64,000 bases of DNA, from contig JADJYY010000003.1 of the NCBI GenBank assembly GCA_016719465.1, positions 1 through 64,000 on the forward strand, written 5' to 3'. Positions 42,865 to 51,519 of this stretch are shown piece after piece. Below the pieces are notes generated by a model. It did no database searches, was not told the DNA's origin, and saw only the letters and a program-made list of their open reading frames with translations. The stretch is from Hydrogenophilales bacterium (GTDB taxonomy: Bacteria; Pseudomonadota; Gammaproteobacteria; Burkholderiales; Thiobacillaceae). Positions within the stretch are counted from its first letter, which is position 1. Each line of letters begins with the position of its first letter. A program made the translations under genes and the position numbers.

Positions 42865-42885
42865 GGGATCGGCTTACGGCCGTGG

Positions 42886-42922
42886 AAAAGAAATCGGCCC
42901 GGAGCCGGGACTCCGGGCCGAT
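42886..42922 (-). terminator. rho-independent terminator after the YdcH gene
   Basis: A perfect 11-bp stem (ATCGGCCCGGA/TCCGGGCCGAT) with an eight-base loop, followed on the minus strand by TTCTTTT. It lies 15 nt downstream of the YdcH stop and ends just before the MFS gene. Confidence 0.85.
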
Positions 42923-42937
42923 CCTGGGTCCGGAACC

Positions 42938-43180
42938 TCAGGCCTTCACTTGCACGAGCATCTTGTAGAGCTGGTCCTTGAGGCGGACGCGCAGGTATTT
43001 CAGTTCCTCGGCATACAGGTCGGAGGCGGGGTCCACGCGCTGCTCGATGCGGGCGACCTTGCGATCGACCTCGTCGTAGTCCTTCATCAGGTTGACGAAG
43101 CCGTCGTTGCTGAGCATCAGCTTGCGGATGGTGTCCTGATGCTCGGGAAATTCATGGAACAGATCGTGGCTTTCGATCAT
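42938..43180 (-). CDS. YdcH/DUF465 family protein
   Basis: 80-residue small helical protein (MIESHDLFHEFPEHQDTIRK, NLMKDYDEVDRKVARIEQR, ELKYLRVRLKDQLYKMLVQ), the two-helix coiled-coil pattern of DUF465. Function unknown. It follows aroC by 23 nt and is followed by a terminator. Confidence 0.85.
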   Translation of the reverse strand: MIESHDLFHEFPEHQDTIRKLMLSNDGFVNLMKDYDEVDRKVARIEQRVDPASDLYAEELKYLRVRLKDQLYKMLVQVKA

Positions 43181-43203
43181 GGGTCTCTCCTTAAACGGGC
43201 TGA

Positions 43204-44304
43204 TTAAACGGCTTTTCCTGGAATCCTCGGGGTCGGGCAGACCACGTCGGCGTTCTGTCCGCGCTGGCGCAGGGCATGGTCCATGAGGACGATGGCCAGC
43301 ATGGCCTCGGCGATGGGGGTGGCGCGGATGCCGACGCAGGGGTCGTGGCGGCCGTGGGTCACCACCTCGGTGGGGGCGCCGGCGCTGTCGATGGTGCGTC
43401 CGGGAATGCGAATGCTGGAGGTGGGCTTGATGGCGATGGACGCCGTGATGTCCTGGCCGCTGGAAATGCCGCCCAGGATGCCGCCGGCGTGGTTGGACAG
43501 GAAGCCTTGCGGCGTCATCTCGTCCCGGTGCTCGCTACCCTTCTGGGCCACCACGGCGAAGCCGTCGCCGATCTCCACGCCCTTCACCGCGTTGATGCTC
43601 ATCAGGGCGTGGGCCAAGTCCGCGTCCAGACGGTCGTACACCGGCTCACCCAGGCCGACGGGGACGTTCTCCGCCACCACGTTGATGCGCGCGCCGACGG
43701 AATCGCCGGATTTGCGCAGGTCGTCCATGTATTGCTCCAGGGCCGGCACGGCGTCCGGGTCGGGTGAGAAGAACGGGTTCCCGCCCACGCTGTCCCAGGT
43801 CTTGAAGGCCACGGCGATGGGGCCGAGCTGGGCCAGATAGCCCCGGATTACCGTGCCGAATTTCTCGTTCAGCCATTTCCTGGCGATGGCCCCCGCCGCC
43901 ACGCGCACCGCCGTTTCCCGCGCCGAGGAGCGGCCGCCGCCGCGGTAGTCGCGGAAGCCGTATTTCTGGTCGTAGGTGTAGTCGGCATGGCCGGGCCGGA
44001 AGGTCACGGCGATGTTGCCGTAGTCCTTGCTGCGCTGGTCCTCGTTGCGGATCAGCAGGGCGATGGGCGTGCCGGTGGTCCTGCCCTCGAACACGCCGGA
44101 GAGGATTTCCACGGTGTCCGACTCGCGCCGCTGGGTGACGTGGCGCGAGGTGCCCGGCTTGCGCCGGTCCAGGTCGATCTGGATATCCGCCTCGGTCAGC
44201 GCCAGGCCCGGGGGGCAGCCGTCCACCACACAGCCGATGGCCGGCCCGTGGGATTCGCCGAAGGAGGTGACGCTGAAAATGAGACCGAGGGTGTTGCCGG
44301 ACAT
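43204..44304 (-). CDS. aroC: chorismate synthase
   Basis: 366-residue FMN-dependent last enzyme of the shikimate pathway. N-terminus GLIFSVTSFGESHGPAIGCV, central DYRGGGRSSARETAVRVAAG, and C-terminal SGQDITASIAIKPTSSI and RHDPCVGIRATPIAEAM are signature stretches. It is divergent from the lipoprotein gene at 44420. Confidence 0.97.
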   Translation of the reverse strand: MSGNTLGLIFSVTSFGESHGPAIGCVVDGCPPGLALTEADIQIDLDRRKPGTSRHVTQRRESDTVEILSGVFEGRTTGTPIALLIRNEDQRSKDYGNIAVTFRPGHADYTYDQKYGFRDYRGGGRSSARETAVRVAAGAIARKWLNEKFGTVIRGYLAQLGPIAVAFKTWDSVGGNPFFSPDPDAVPALEQYMDDLRKSGDSVGARINVVAENVPVGLGEPVYDRLDADLAHALMSINAVKGVEIGDGFAVVAQKGSEHRDEMTPQGFLSNHAGGILGGISSGQDITASIAIKPTSSIRIPGRTIDSAGAPTEVVTHGRHDPCVGIRATPIAEAMLAIVLMDHALRQRGQNADVVCPTPRIPGKAV

Positions 44305-44419
44305 GGCTTGAGCGGATTAATTAATATCGAAATTATGGCATGGTCGAGGCTTTCCCAGCCCGCCAGGCGATATGTTTAGGATGTTGCATGCCCGGGAAGC
44401 GGCAGAAGGATTATTGCTC

Positions 44420-44896
44420 ATGGTTCGCCAACTACTGTTGCTGCTTGTGACGCTTGCAGGTTGCGCCAGCATTCCTGAATACCACGCCGCTGCCCCTTCG
44501 CAGCGGCAGGGGGCCGTGGTTCGTGGTCACTGGTCGTGGGCAACATGGCGCCCCTTTATCACGATCGACAAGATAGAGGGCCTGCCCAGATCGCGCTGGG
44601 ACACGGCAACAGGCCCGATTCTGGTCGATCCGGGAGCAAGAACCCTGACTGTGACCGGGCACAAGCCAGGTTTTCTGGATCCTGACGATTACCTGGAGGG
44701 AACGGTGGAACTGAAGGCCACCCTGATGGCCGGGCAGTCCTACCTTGTCCGTTTCGAGATCGACGAGATGCTGATGACCTTCTGGGTGGAGGATGAGACA
44801 ACTCGAGAAATGGCAAGCGAAAAATGCTCGACGGATGCGACGATCTCTCCGTTCCATCCGGGAACTTTCCTGATAGGCCCGATGTTCCATTTCTAG
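44420..44896 (+). CDS. predicted lipoprotein of unknown function
   Basis: 158 residues. Signal peptide with a lipobox (LLLLLVTLAGCAS, lipid-bearing Cys15). The mature part (SWATWRPFITIDKIEGLPRS, GARTLTVTGHKPGF, SYLVRFEIDEMLMTFWVED) suggests a small beta-sandwich, but I do not recognise the family. The ATG at 44420 was chosen because the signal peptide begins there. It stands alone between divergent aroC and convergent YiiX-like genes. Confidence 0.7.
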   Translation: MVRQLLLLLVTLAGCASIPEYHAAAPSQRQGAVVRGHWSWATWRPFITIDKIEGLPRSRWDTATGPILVDPGARTLTVTGHKPGFLDPDDYLEGTVELKATLMAGQSYLVRFEIDEMLMTFWVEDETTREMASEKCSTDATISPFHPGTFLIGPMFHF

Positions 44897-44960
44897 GGCC
44901 GCCGCTCCTTTCCGCTGCGTGGCCGGTTCCGGAATTCCCGATCCGGCCGGATGGCCGACG

Positions 44961-45551
44961 CTACAGTATCCGCCCACCGACCTCCACACACGGGTTGCGC
45001 CAGATGTCGTCGGGACTTATGTAGTTGTCGGGACAGGTAAAACGCACTCCGGCGGAACGGAAGCATTCGTCGACCAGTTCCGAGCAGATGAATTTCCGGT
45101 CCCGGCTGCGGCGGCCGATGCGGAACAGGATGCGCGCCGCGATGCGCACGATCTCGCCGTTGTCATAAGGCCGCGTCAGCAAATCCATGCCATGGCTGAC
45201 GGCCTTGCGCACCTGTTCCGCTTCCAGGCCCGGCGTGACTCGCCCGACCAGGATCTGGCCACGGTAAGGACGGTTGCGACCGTGATAGTCGCGCAGATAT
45301 TTGGACAGGGGCGCCAGGCGCACGCCGATGCCGGTCTCGCTCTCCAGCACGAACACGCGTTGCAGGGCCTCGTCCCGATAGACCACCCCCACATGGCTCC
45401 AGACCGAGCCGGTGAAGCGCTGGATCAGGCCGGAGAACAGGTAGGACCCCGAACAGAACAGAAGATCGCCGGAACGCAGGTCGTCGCGGACCGTTTCATA
45501 GGAGCGGACCGGCATCCGCTTGATCTCTTTCTTGCCGAGGGGGGCGGCCAT
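44961..45551 (-). CDS. YiiX-like permuted NlpC/P60 hydrolase
   Basis: 196 residues. GDLLFCSGSYLFSGLIQ and the His of VWSHVGVVYRD come before the catalytic Cys of RKFICSELVDECF, the circularly permuted order of the YiiX/YaeF group of papain-like enzymes. Members cut amide bonds in cell wall or lipid substrates; the substrate here is unknown. It has no evident signal peptide. The ATG at 45551 lies 7 nt after the aminopeptidase stop, so the two are probably co-transcribed. Confidence 0.75.
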   Translation of the reverse strand: MAAPLGKKEIKRMPVRSYETVRDDLRSGDLLFCSGSYLFSGLIQRFTGSVWSHVGVVYRDEALQRVFVLESETGIGVRLAPLSKYLRDYHGRNRPYRGQILVGRVTPGLEAEQVRKAVSHGMDLLTRPYDNGEIVRIAARILFRIGRRSRDRKFICSELVDECFRSAGVRFTCPDNYISPDDIWRNPCVEVGGRIL

Positions 45552-45558
45552 GGGTGCC

Positions 45559-47103
45559 TCAGTCCCCGTCGCTCGGCGGAGTCGGAGCGCCGGCATTGCC
45601 GGGGTTCGAGACCAGGGCCGACAACAGTTCCAACCCCAGCCCCACCCCGAACCCGGTGATGTCCGACCCCGCCCCGCCCAGCCCGCCCTTGCAGCGGCTG
45701 GCGGACAAGTCCACGTGCAGCCAGGGCGTGTCGTCCACGAAGCGGTTGAGGAAGCGGGCCGCCAGGATGTGGTCCGCCTCGCCGTCCAGGGTGCATTGCT
45801 TCACGTCCGCCACGGTGGAATCCAGGGCCTCGTCGTAGTCCTCGGGCATGGGGAAGGCCACCACCCGCTCGCCGCTGGCCTGGCCCGCCGCCACGGCGCT
45901 GGCCGCCAATCCATCCCGGTTGCTGATGACGCCGCTCATGCGCTCGCCCAGGGCCACCGCCATGCTGCCGGTGAGGGTGGCGAAATCGATGATGGCCTCC
46001 GGTTTCTCCTTCGCCGCCAGGGCCAGGGTATCAGCCAGCACCATGCGGCCTTCCGCGTCGGTGTGGACGATCTCGATGGTGGTGCCGTTCAGGGCCGCCA
46101 CCACCTCGTTCTGGGTGTAGGCCTCGGGCGACAGGTGGTTCTGGGCGATGGCCAGCCACACTTCCAGGTTCACCGGCAGATTCATTCGCGTCGCCGCCAG
46201 CAGGATGCCCAGGGCCACCGCCGAACCGTTCATGTCGTCGTGCATGTTGTTCATGTAGCGCGCCGGCTTCAGGTTGTGGCCACCGGTATCGAAGCAGATG
46301 CCCTTGCCCACCAGGGCGAGATGCGACCTTCCCTTGCCTCTCGCCCCTTGTCCCCTGTGGGTCAGCCGAACGATGGCCGCGTCCTCGTGCCCACTGCCCC
46401 GGGCCACCGCCAGGAAAGCGCCCGCCTTCAGCTTCCTCAGGCGCTTGAGGTCGTATTCCTCGATGCCCCAGCCCGCATCCCTGGCCAGGGCGCGGATGCG
46501 TTCGCGGTAGGTCGCGGGCGTCAGCACATTGGGCGGCAGCAGGGTAAGCGCCCGGCACAGGGTGTTGCCTTCCGCCAGAGCCTGCTCCCGCTTCAGGTCC
46601 AGCCCGGCGATGCCGTGCAGCACGATGCGCTCCAGGGCAACCGGCGCCTTGCCACTTTTCCAGTTCGGCAGGATCGCGCCATTCAGCCAGGCCACATAGG
46701 CCGCGGCCTTGCCAGCCCGGGCGCGGAAAGTGTCCGCGCCGTGGAGGGCGATCCGGACTTCTCCGGGATGCTCGTCCAGCAGGGGCTTGAGGGCGAGACG
46801 CAAGGCGCCATGCCAGGCAAAAGCCGATTTCTTCTCATCCAGCCGCACCCAGGAGGAAAGACAGCCGCCCGGCAACTCCAGGACCAGGGGCTGCTTGCCC
46901 AGGTCTCCCGCTTCCTTGCCGCGACGTTCGAGGGCGGCGAGCGCCGCCTCGTGATCCGGGGCATCATGCCATTCCGACCCGGCCGGCAGCACATGAAGCA
47001 GGTGTCGAGCCTTGCCGTCGCGGCATGTCAGGACAGTCTCCTTCTGCCGCAGGCGCGCCAGGGGCGCGGTGAGCATGCCGGGTTTCTTCGAGGCGTTATC
47101 CAT
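45559..47103 (-). CDS. leucyl aminopeptidase family protein (M17)
   Basis: 514-residue two-metal aminopeptidase. Metal ligands are kept: Lys and Asp in LVGKGICFDTGGHNLKPA, Asp in MHDDMNGSA, and Asp/Glu with catalytic Arg in VHTDAEGRMVLADTL. The family motif NTDAEGRL is altered (His for Asn, Met for Leu), and GGLSLKP is GGHNLKP. A basic Gly/Arg insert near residue 255 (RGQGARGKGRS) is encoded by a degenerate four-heptamer array (46329-46356). It is divergent from aceE and followed by the YiiX-like gene. It may be a PepA paralog and not PepA itself. Confidence 0.88.
   Translation of the reverse strand: MDNASKKPGMLTAPLARLRQKETVLTCRDGKARHLLHVLPAGSEWHDAPDHEAALAALERRGKEAGDLGKQPLVLELPGGCLSSWVRLDEKKSAFAWHGALRLALKPLLDEHPGEVRIALHGADTFRARAGKAAAYVAWLNGAILPNWKSGKAPVALERIVLHGIAGLDLKREQALAEGNTLCRALTLLPPNVLTPATYRERIRALARDAGWGIEEYDLKRLRKLKAGAFLAVARGSGHEDAAIVRLTHRGQGARGKGRSHLALVGKGICFDTGGHNLKPARYMNNMHDDMNGSAVALGILLAATRMNLPVNLEVWLAIAQNHLSPEAYTQNEVVAALNGTTIEIVHTDAEGRMVLADTLALAAKEKPEAIIDFATLTGSMAVALGERMSGVISNRDGLAASAVAAGQASGERVVAFPMPEDYDEALDSTVADVKQCTLDGEADHILAARFLNRFVDDTPWLHVDLSASRCKGGLGGAGSDITGFGVGLGLELLSALVSNPGNAGAPTPPSDGD
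46329..46356 (-). repeat. degenerate four-heptamer array inside the aminopeptidase gene
   Basis: Read on the minus strand the 28 nt divide into AGGGGAC, AAGGGGC, GAGAGGC and AAGGGAA. The second equals the AAGGGGC unit that is repeated perfectly four times in aceE. It encodes the Gly/Arg-rich insert between the N-terminal and catalytic parts. The array is degenerate, so it is weaker evidence than the others. Confidence 0.5.
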
Positions 47104-47148
47104 TAGCCACCTTTAATATTAAAAATGTAAATACTAAGTATTGAAGAA

Positions 47149-47177
47149 TTGACGGGTAATACCTCAGCCGGGATAAT
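47149..47177 (+). promoter_or_regulatory. sigma-70 promoter of aceE
   Basis: TTGACG, 17-nt spacer, GATAAT: each hexamer has one mismatch to consensus and the spacing is optimal. It lies 130 nt upstream of the aceE ATG in the AT-rich divergent gap with the aminopeptidase gene. No clear operator was identified. Confidence 0.75.
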
Positions 47178-47306
47178 CCGCCCGCTTTCATTCACCCCGA
47201 TTGTTCCACGAAAACCCTAGAACATTCCCGGATCGCGCACAGGGGCATGAGCCGCGCGCAAACGACCTGGCCCCTCATCCCGATCCGTATTCGGAGACCT
47301 TTTTTC

Positions 47307-49991
47307 ATGCCGAATTCCAAGCCCGACATCGACCCCCAGGAAACACGCGAGTGGCTGGACGCCCTGGCCGCCGTCATCGAGGAGGAAGGCGCCGAGCGCG
47401 CCCACTACCTGCTGGAGCGTCTGGTGGACAAGGCCCGCCGCTCCGGCGCCTACCTGCCCTACAACGCCACCACGGCCTACGTGAACACCATCCCGGTGCA
47501 TCTCCAGGACAAGCATCCCGGGGACGTGGCCATGGAATCCCGCATCAAGGCCCTGATCCGGTGGAACGCGGTGGCCTGCGTCATGCGCGCCAACGAGAAG
47601 GCCCCCGGCGTGGGCGGCCACATCGCCAGCTTCCAGTCCGCCGCCACCCTCTACGAGGTGGGCTTCAACCACTTCTTCCATGGCATCGACGCCTCCCGGG
47701 GCGGCGACCTGGTGTTCTTCCAGGGCCACTCCGCCCCCGGCATCTATGCCCGCGCCTTCCTGGAAGGCCGCATCAGCGAGGACCAGTTCGCCAACTTCCG
47801 GCAGGAGGCCGATGGCCACGGCATTCCCTCCTACCCCCACCCCTGGCTGATGCCGGAGTTCTGGCAGTTCCCCACCGTATCCATGGGCCTGGGCCCGCTC
47901 CAGGCCATCTACCAGGCCCGCTTCCTCAAGTACCTGCACGACCGGGGTATCGCCGACACCTCCGGGCGCAAGGTCTGGGCCTTCCTGGGCGACGGCGAGA
48001 CCGACGAGCCGGAGTCCCTGGGCGCCATCACCCTGGCCTCCCGGGAAAAGCTGGACAACCTGATCTTCGTCATCAACTGCAACCTGCAGCGCCTGGACGG
48101 CCCGGTGCGCGGCAACGGCAAGATCATCCAGGAACTGGAGGCGGCCTTCCGCGGCGCCGGCTGGAACGTGCTCAAGGTGCTCTGGGGTTCCTACTGGGAT
48201 CCACTGCTGGCCATGGACTCCAAGGGCGTCCTGCGCCAGCGCATGGAGGAGTGCGTGGACGGCGAGTACCAGAACTTCAAGGCCAAGGGTGGCGCCTATA
48301 CCCGCGAGGCCTTCTTCGGAAAATATCCAGAGTTGAAGGAAATGGTGGCCGCCATGTCCGACGAGGACATCTGGCGCCTGAACCGGGGCGGCCATGATCC
48401 CCACAAGGTCTACGCGGCCTATGCGGCGGCGGTGAAGCACACCGGCCAGCCCACGGTGATCCTGGCCAAGACCATCAAGGGCTACGGCATGGGCGCTTCC
48501 GGCGAAGCCCAGAACCCGACCCACCAGGCCAAGAAGATGGCCCTGGCCGACCTCAAGGCCTTCCGCGACCGCTTCCAGATTCCCGTCGCCGACGACCAGC
48601 TGGAACATCTGCCGTTCTACCGCCCGGCCGACGACAGCCCCGAGATGAAATACCTGCAGGCCCGGCGCGCCGCCCTGGGCGGCCACGTGCCCACCCGTCG
48701 CATCAAGGCCGAGCCCTTGTCCGCGCCACCCCTGTCCGCGTTCCAGGCCATGCTGGAAGCCACCGGCGAGCGGGAGATCTCCACCACCATGGCCTTCGTC
48801 CGCATCCTCACCAGCCTGCTCCGGGACAAGGCCATCGGCCGCCACATCGTCCCTATCATCCCGGACGAGGCGCGCACCTTCGGCATGGAAGGTCTGTTTC
48901 GCCAGGTGGGCATCTACTCCTCCGTGGGCCAGCTCTACGAGCCGGTGGATTCCGACCAGGTCATGTACTACCGGGAGGACAAGGGCGGGCAGATCCTGGA
49001 AGAGGGCATCAACGAGGCCGGCGCCTTCAGCTCCTGGCTCGCCGCCGCCACGTCCTACAGCGTCAACGGCGTGCAGATGATGCCCTTCTACATCTACTAC
49101 TCCATGTTCGGCTTCCAGCGCATCGGCGACCTGGCCTGGGCCGCCGGCGATTCCCGCGCCCGGGGCTTCCTGCTGGGCGGCACCGCCGGCCGCACCACCC
49201 TGAACGGCGAGGGCCTGCAGCACGAGGACGGCCACAGCCACCTGCAGGCGGGCATGATCCCCAACTGCGTCACCTACGACCCCACCTTCCACTACGAGTT
49301 GGCGGTCATCGTCCAGGACGGCATGCGCCGCATGTTCCAGGAGCAGGAGGACGTGTTCTATTACCTGACGGTGATGAACGAGAACTACAGCCATCCGGCC
49401 CTGCCCAAGGGCGCCGAGGTGGGCATCCTGAAGGGGCTTTACAGGCTGAGTGAAGGGGCAAGGGGCAAGGGGCAAGGGGCCAGGAAGAAGACCATGCCGC
49501 GTGTACAGTTGCTGGGCTCCGGCACCATCCTGCGGGAGGTCATGGCCGCCGCCGAGTTGCTGGAAGCGGATTGGGGCGTGGCCGCCGACGTGTGGAGCGC
49601 CACCAGCTTCAACGAACTGCGCCGGGAAGCCCAGGAAACCCACCGCTGGAACCTGCTGCATCCGGACAAGAAGCAGAAGCTTTCCTACGTGGAGCAATGC
49701 CTGGACGCCAGCGAAGGCCCCATCGTCGCCGCCACCGACTACATGCGCGCCTTCCCGGACCAGATCCGGCCCTACGTGCGCCGCCGCTTTGTCACCCTGG
49801 GCACCGACGGCTTCGGCCGCTCGGATTCCCGCGAGGCCCTGCGCCGCTTCTTCGAGGTGGATCGCCATTACGTGACCCTGGCCGCCCTCAAGGCCCTGGC
49901 CGACGATGGCGTGATCCCCGCCAGCAAGGCGGCGGAAGCGATCAGGAAATACGGCATCGACGCCGACCGGCCCAATCCGGTCAACGTGTAA
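47307..49991 (+). CDS. aceE: pyruvate dehydrogenase E1 component (homodimeric)
   Basis: 894-residue thiamin-diphosphate enzyme that decarboxylates pyruvate and acetylates the lipoyl group of AceF. The ThDP motif starts GDGETDEPESLG and ends in CNLQRLDGPVRGNGKII. Conserved stretches such as NATTAYVNTIPV and TAGRTTLNGEGLQHEDGHS are present. The ATG at 47307 begins MPNSKPDIDPQE. Near residue 718 an extra basic segment (SEGARGKGQGARKKTMPR), encoded by four AAGGGGC heptamers, precedes the conserved VQLLGSGTILREV; this is longer than the usual linker there. Confidence 0.96.
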   Translation: MPNSKPDIDPQETREWLDALAAVIEEEGAERAHYLLERLVDKARRSGAYLPYNATTAYVNTIPVHLQDKHPGDVAMESRIKALIRWNAVACVMRANEKAPGVGGHIASFQSAATLYEVGFNHFFHGIDASRGGDLVFFQGHSAPGIYARAFLEGRISEDQFANFRQEADGHGIPSYPHPWLMPEFWQFPTVSMGLGPLQAIYQARFLKYLHDRGIADTSGRKVWAFLGDGETDEPESLGAITLASREKLDNLIFVINCNLQRLDGPVRGNGKIIQELEAAFRGAGWNVLKVLWGSYWDPLLAMDSKGVLRQRMEECVDGEYQNFKAKGGAYTREAFFGKYPELKEMVAAMSDEDIWRLNRGGHDPHKVYAAYAAAVKHTGQPTVILAKTIKGYGMGASGEAQNPTHQAKKMALADLKAFRDRFQIPVADDQLEHLPFYRPADDSPEMKYLQARRAALGGHVPTRRIKAEPLSAPPLSAFQAMLEATGEREISTTMAFVRILTSLLRDKAIGRHIVPIIPDEARTFGMEGLFRQVGIYSSVGQLYEPVDSDQVMYYREDKGGQILEEGINEAGAFSSWLAAATSYSVNGVQMMPFYIYYSMFGFQRIGDLAWAAGDSRARGFLLGGTAGRTTLNGEGLQHEDGHSHLQAGMIPNCVTYDPTFHYELAVIVQDGMRRMFQEQEDVFYYLTVMNENYSHPALPKGAEVGILKGLYRLSEGARGKGQGARKKTMPRVQLLGSGTILREVMAAAELLEADWGVAADVWSATSFNELRREAQETHRWNLLHPDKKQKLSYVEQCLDASEGPIVAATDYMRAFPDQIRPYVRRRFVTLGTDGFGRSDSREALRRFFEVDRHYVTLAALKALADDGVIPASKAAEAIRKYGIDADRPNPVNV
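49453..49480 (+). repeat. (AAGGGGC)4 array inside aceE
   Basis: Four perfect tandem copies of AAGGGGC (28 nt), followed by CAGG. It lies in frame in the coding sequence and encodes the GARGKGQGAR-like linker just before the conserved VQLLGSG strand. 28 nt is not a multiple of three, so flanking bases must have changed to keep the frame. Confidence 0.85.
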
Positions 49992-50003
49992 GGGGGCGAG
50001 AAA

Positions 50004-51353
50004 ATGAGCATCAAGGAAGTCCTCGTCCCCGATATCGGCAGCTTCAAGGACGTCGAAGTCATCGAGATCATGGTCAAGCCGGGCGACAGCCTGGCCGCCG
50101 ACGATTCCATCATGACCGTGGAATCCGACAAGGCCGCCATGGATATCCCCGCCCCCTTCGGCGGCACCGTCAAGGAAATGAAGATCAAGGTGGGCGACAA
50201 GGTCTCCGCCGGCTCCCTGGTGCTGATGCTGGATACGTCCAGCGACACCGCGGCCAGGACCGCCGCGCCGGTGGTGAAGTCCTTCGTCCCACCCCCCTCC
50301 CCCCCCGGGGGTGAGGCCAGGGGTGAGGCCGGGGGTGAGGGAGTGAACGTCCCGCCACCCTCCCATCCCGCCCCCGACGCGCCGACCCACATCCCACCCA
50401 GGCACCGGCCCGACCCGGTTGGCGCCCATGTCGAATTCGAAACCGGCAAGCCCGCCCACGCCAGCCCCTCGGTGCGCCGCTTCGCCCGGGAACTGGGCGC
50501 CGACCTGGCCCGCATCAAGGGTTCCGGCCCGCGCGGCCGCATCCTCAAGGAAGATGTCCAGGAATGGGTCAAGGCGGAACTGGCCAAGCCCACCGGCGAA
50601 GCCATCGGCCTGGGCTTCCCGCCCGCCCCGGTGATCGATTTCACCCAGTTCGGCGAGGTCGAGAGCCAGCCCCTGTCCCGCATCCGCAAGCTGTCCGGCG
50701 CCAACCTCCACCGCAACTGGGTCAGCGCCCCCCACGTCACCCAGTTCGACGAGGCCGACATCACCGACCTGGAGGACTTCCGCAAGTCCATGCTGGAGGA
50801 AGCGGCGAAACGGGGCGTCAAGCTCACCCTGCTGGCCTTTCTGATGAAGGCGGTGGTCAACGCCCTGCGCGCCTATCCCCAGTTCAACGCCTCCCTCGCC
50901 CCGGACGGCGAGAACCTGGTGCTCAAGAAGTACTTCCACGTGGGCTTCGCCTGCGACACCCCGGACGGACTGGTGGTGCCGGTCATCCGCGACGTCAACA
51001 AGAAGGACGTCATGGACATCGCCCGGGAACTGGCGGAACTGTCCGAACTGGCGCGGGAGCGCAAATTGAAGGTGGATGCCATGCAGGGCGGCTGCTTCAC
51101 CATCTCCAGCCTGGGCGGCATCGGCGGCACCGCCTTCACGCCCATCATCAACTGCCCGGAAGTGGCCATCCTGGGCCTGTCCCGGGCCGACTGGAAGCCG
51201 GTGTGGAACAAGGCCGCCAAGAACTTCGAGCCGCGCCTGGTGCTGCCCCTGTCCCTGTCCTACGACCACCGGGTCATCGACGGCGCCGACGGGGCCAGAT
51301 TCACCAGCCACCTGCGCCAGATGCTTTCGGACGTGCGCCGGTTGCTGTTGTAA
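50004..51353 (+). CDS. aceF: pyruvate dehydrogenase E2, dihydrolipoamide acetyltransferase
   Basis: 449-residue core of the complex. One lipoyl domain with Lys43 in VESDKAAMDIP, a Pro/Gly-rich linker (about 95-140) partly encoded by three 12-nt repeats, a peripheral-subunit-binding domain (ASPSVRRFARELGADLARIK) and the acetyltransferase domain with the catalytic LSYDHRVIDGADGARF. Only one lipoyl domain is present, where E. coli has three; Lpd here carries its own. It begins 12 nt after aceE. Confidence 0.96.
   Translation: MSIKEVLVPDIGSFKDVEVIEIMVKPGDSLAADDSIMTVESDKAAMDIPAPFGGTVKEMKIKVGDKVSAGSLVLMLDTSSDTAARTAAPVVKSFVPPPSPPGGEARGEAGGEGVNVPPPSHPAPDAPTHIPPRHRPDPVGAHVEFETGKPAHASPSVRRFARELGADLARIKGSGPRGRILKEDVQEWVKAELAKPTGEAIGLGFPPAPVIDFTQFGEVESQPLSRIRKLSGANLHRNWVSAPHVTQFDEADITDLEDFRKSMLEEAAKRGVKLTLLAFLMKAVVNALRAYPQFNASLAPDGENLVLKKYFHVGFACDTPDGLVVPVIRDVNKKDVMDIARELAELSELARERKLKVDAMQGGCFTISSLGGIGGTAFTPIINCPEVAILGLSRADWKPVWNKAAKNFEPRLVLPLSLSYDHRVIDGADGARFTSHLRQMLSDVRRLLL
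50308..50343 (+). repeat. three 12-nt repeats in the aceF linker
   Basis: GGGGTGAGGCCA, GGGGTGAGGCCG and GGGGTGAGGGAG follow each other in frame, preceded by a C-rich run. They encode a Gly/Glu/Ala linker. The GGGGTGAGG core also occurs in the hairpin between napA and napG, suggesting that a dispersed repeat was captured in the linker. Confidence 0.75.
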
Positions 51354-51363
51354 ATTCAGCGAA

Positions 51364-51508
51364 GGGGGAAGGGTCCGCGCCTTTGGCGCTCAAGGGGGAA
51401 GGGTAAAAGCCCGCCCCTTCACCCTTCACCCTTCACCCTTCACCCTTCACCCTTCACCCTTCACCCTTCACCCTTCACCCTTCACCCTTCACCCTTCACC
51501 CTTCACCC
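51364..51508 (+). repeat. (TTCACCC)13 array with partial inverted partner, aceF-lpdA spacer
   Basis: 51418-51508 is 13 perfect tandem copies of TTCACCC (91 nt). Upstream, GGGGGAA-type heptamers (51364-51370 and 51394-51407) form short inverted partners. The array ends 11 nt before the lpdA ATG, so it lies in the translation initiation region. It is not a CRISPR, because there are no spacers. Its length could vary between strains by slippage. Confidence 0.9.
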
Positions 51509-51519
51509 ATTTGAACGAG

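Noticed and set aside
47217..51311. A 1,364-codon open frame on the minus strand opposite aceE/aceF
   Set aside because: Antisense shadow; the plus-strand genes show every expected catalytic motif.
51418..51508. TTCACCC array considered as a CRISPR
   Set aside because: Pure tandem heptamers with no spacers, no repeat-spacer structure and no cas genes.
51076..51519. Longer N-terminus for LpdA through the heptamer array
   Set aside because: The frame stays open only because a 7-nt repeat without stops translates in all frames; the lipoyl domain starts at the ATG at 51520.
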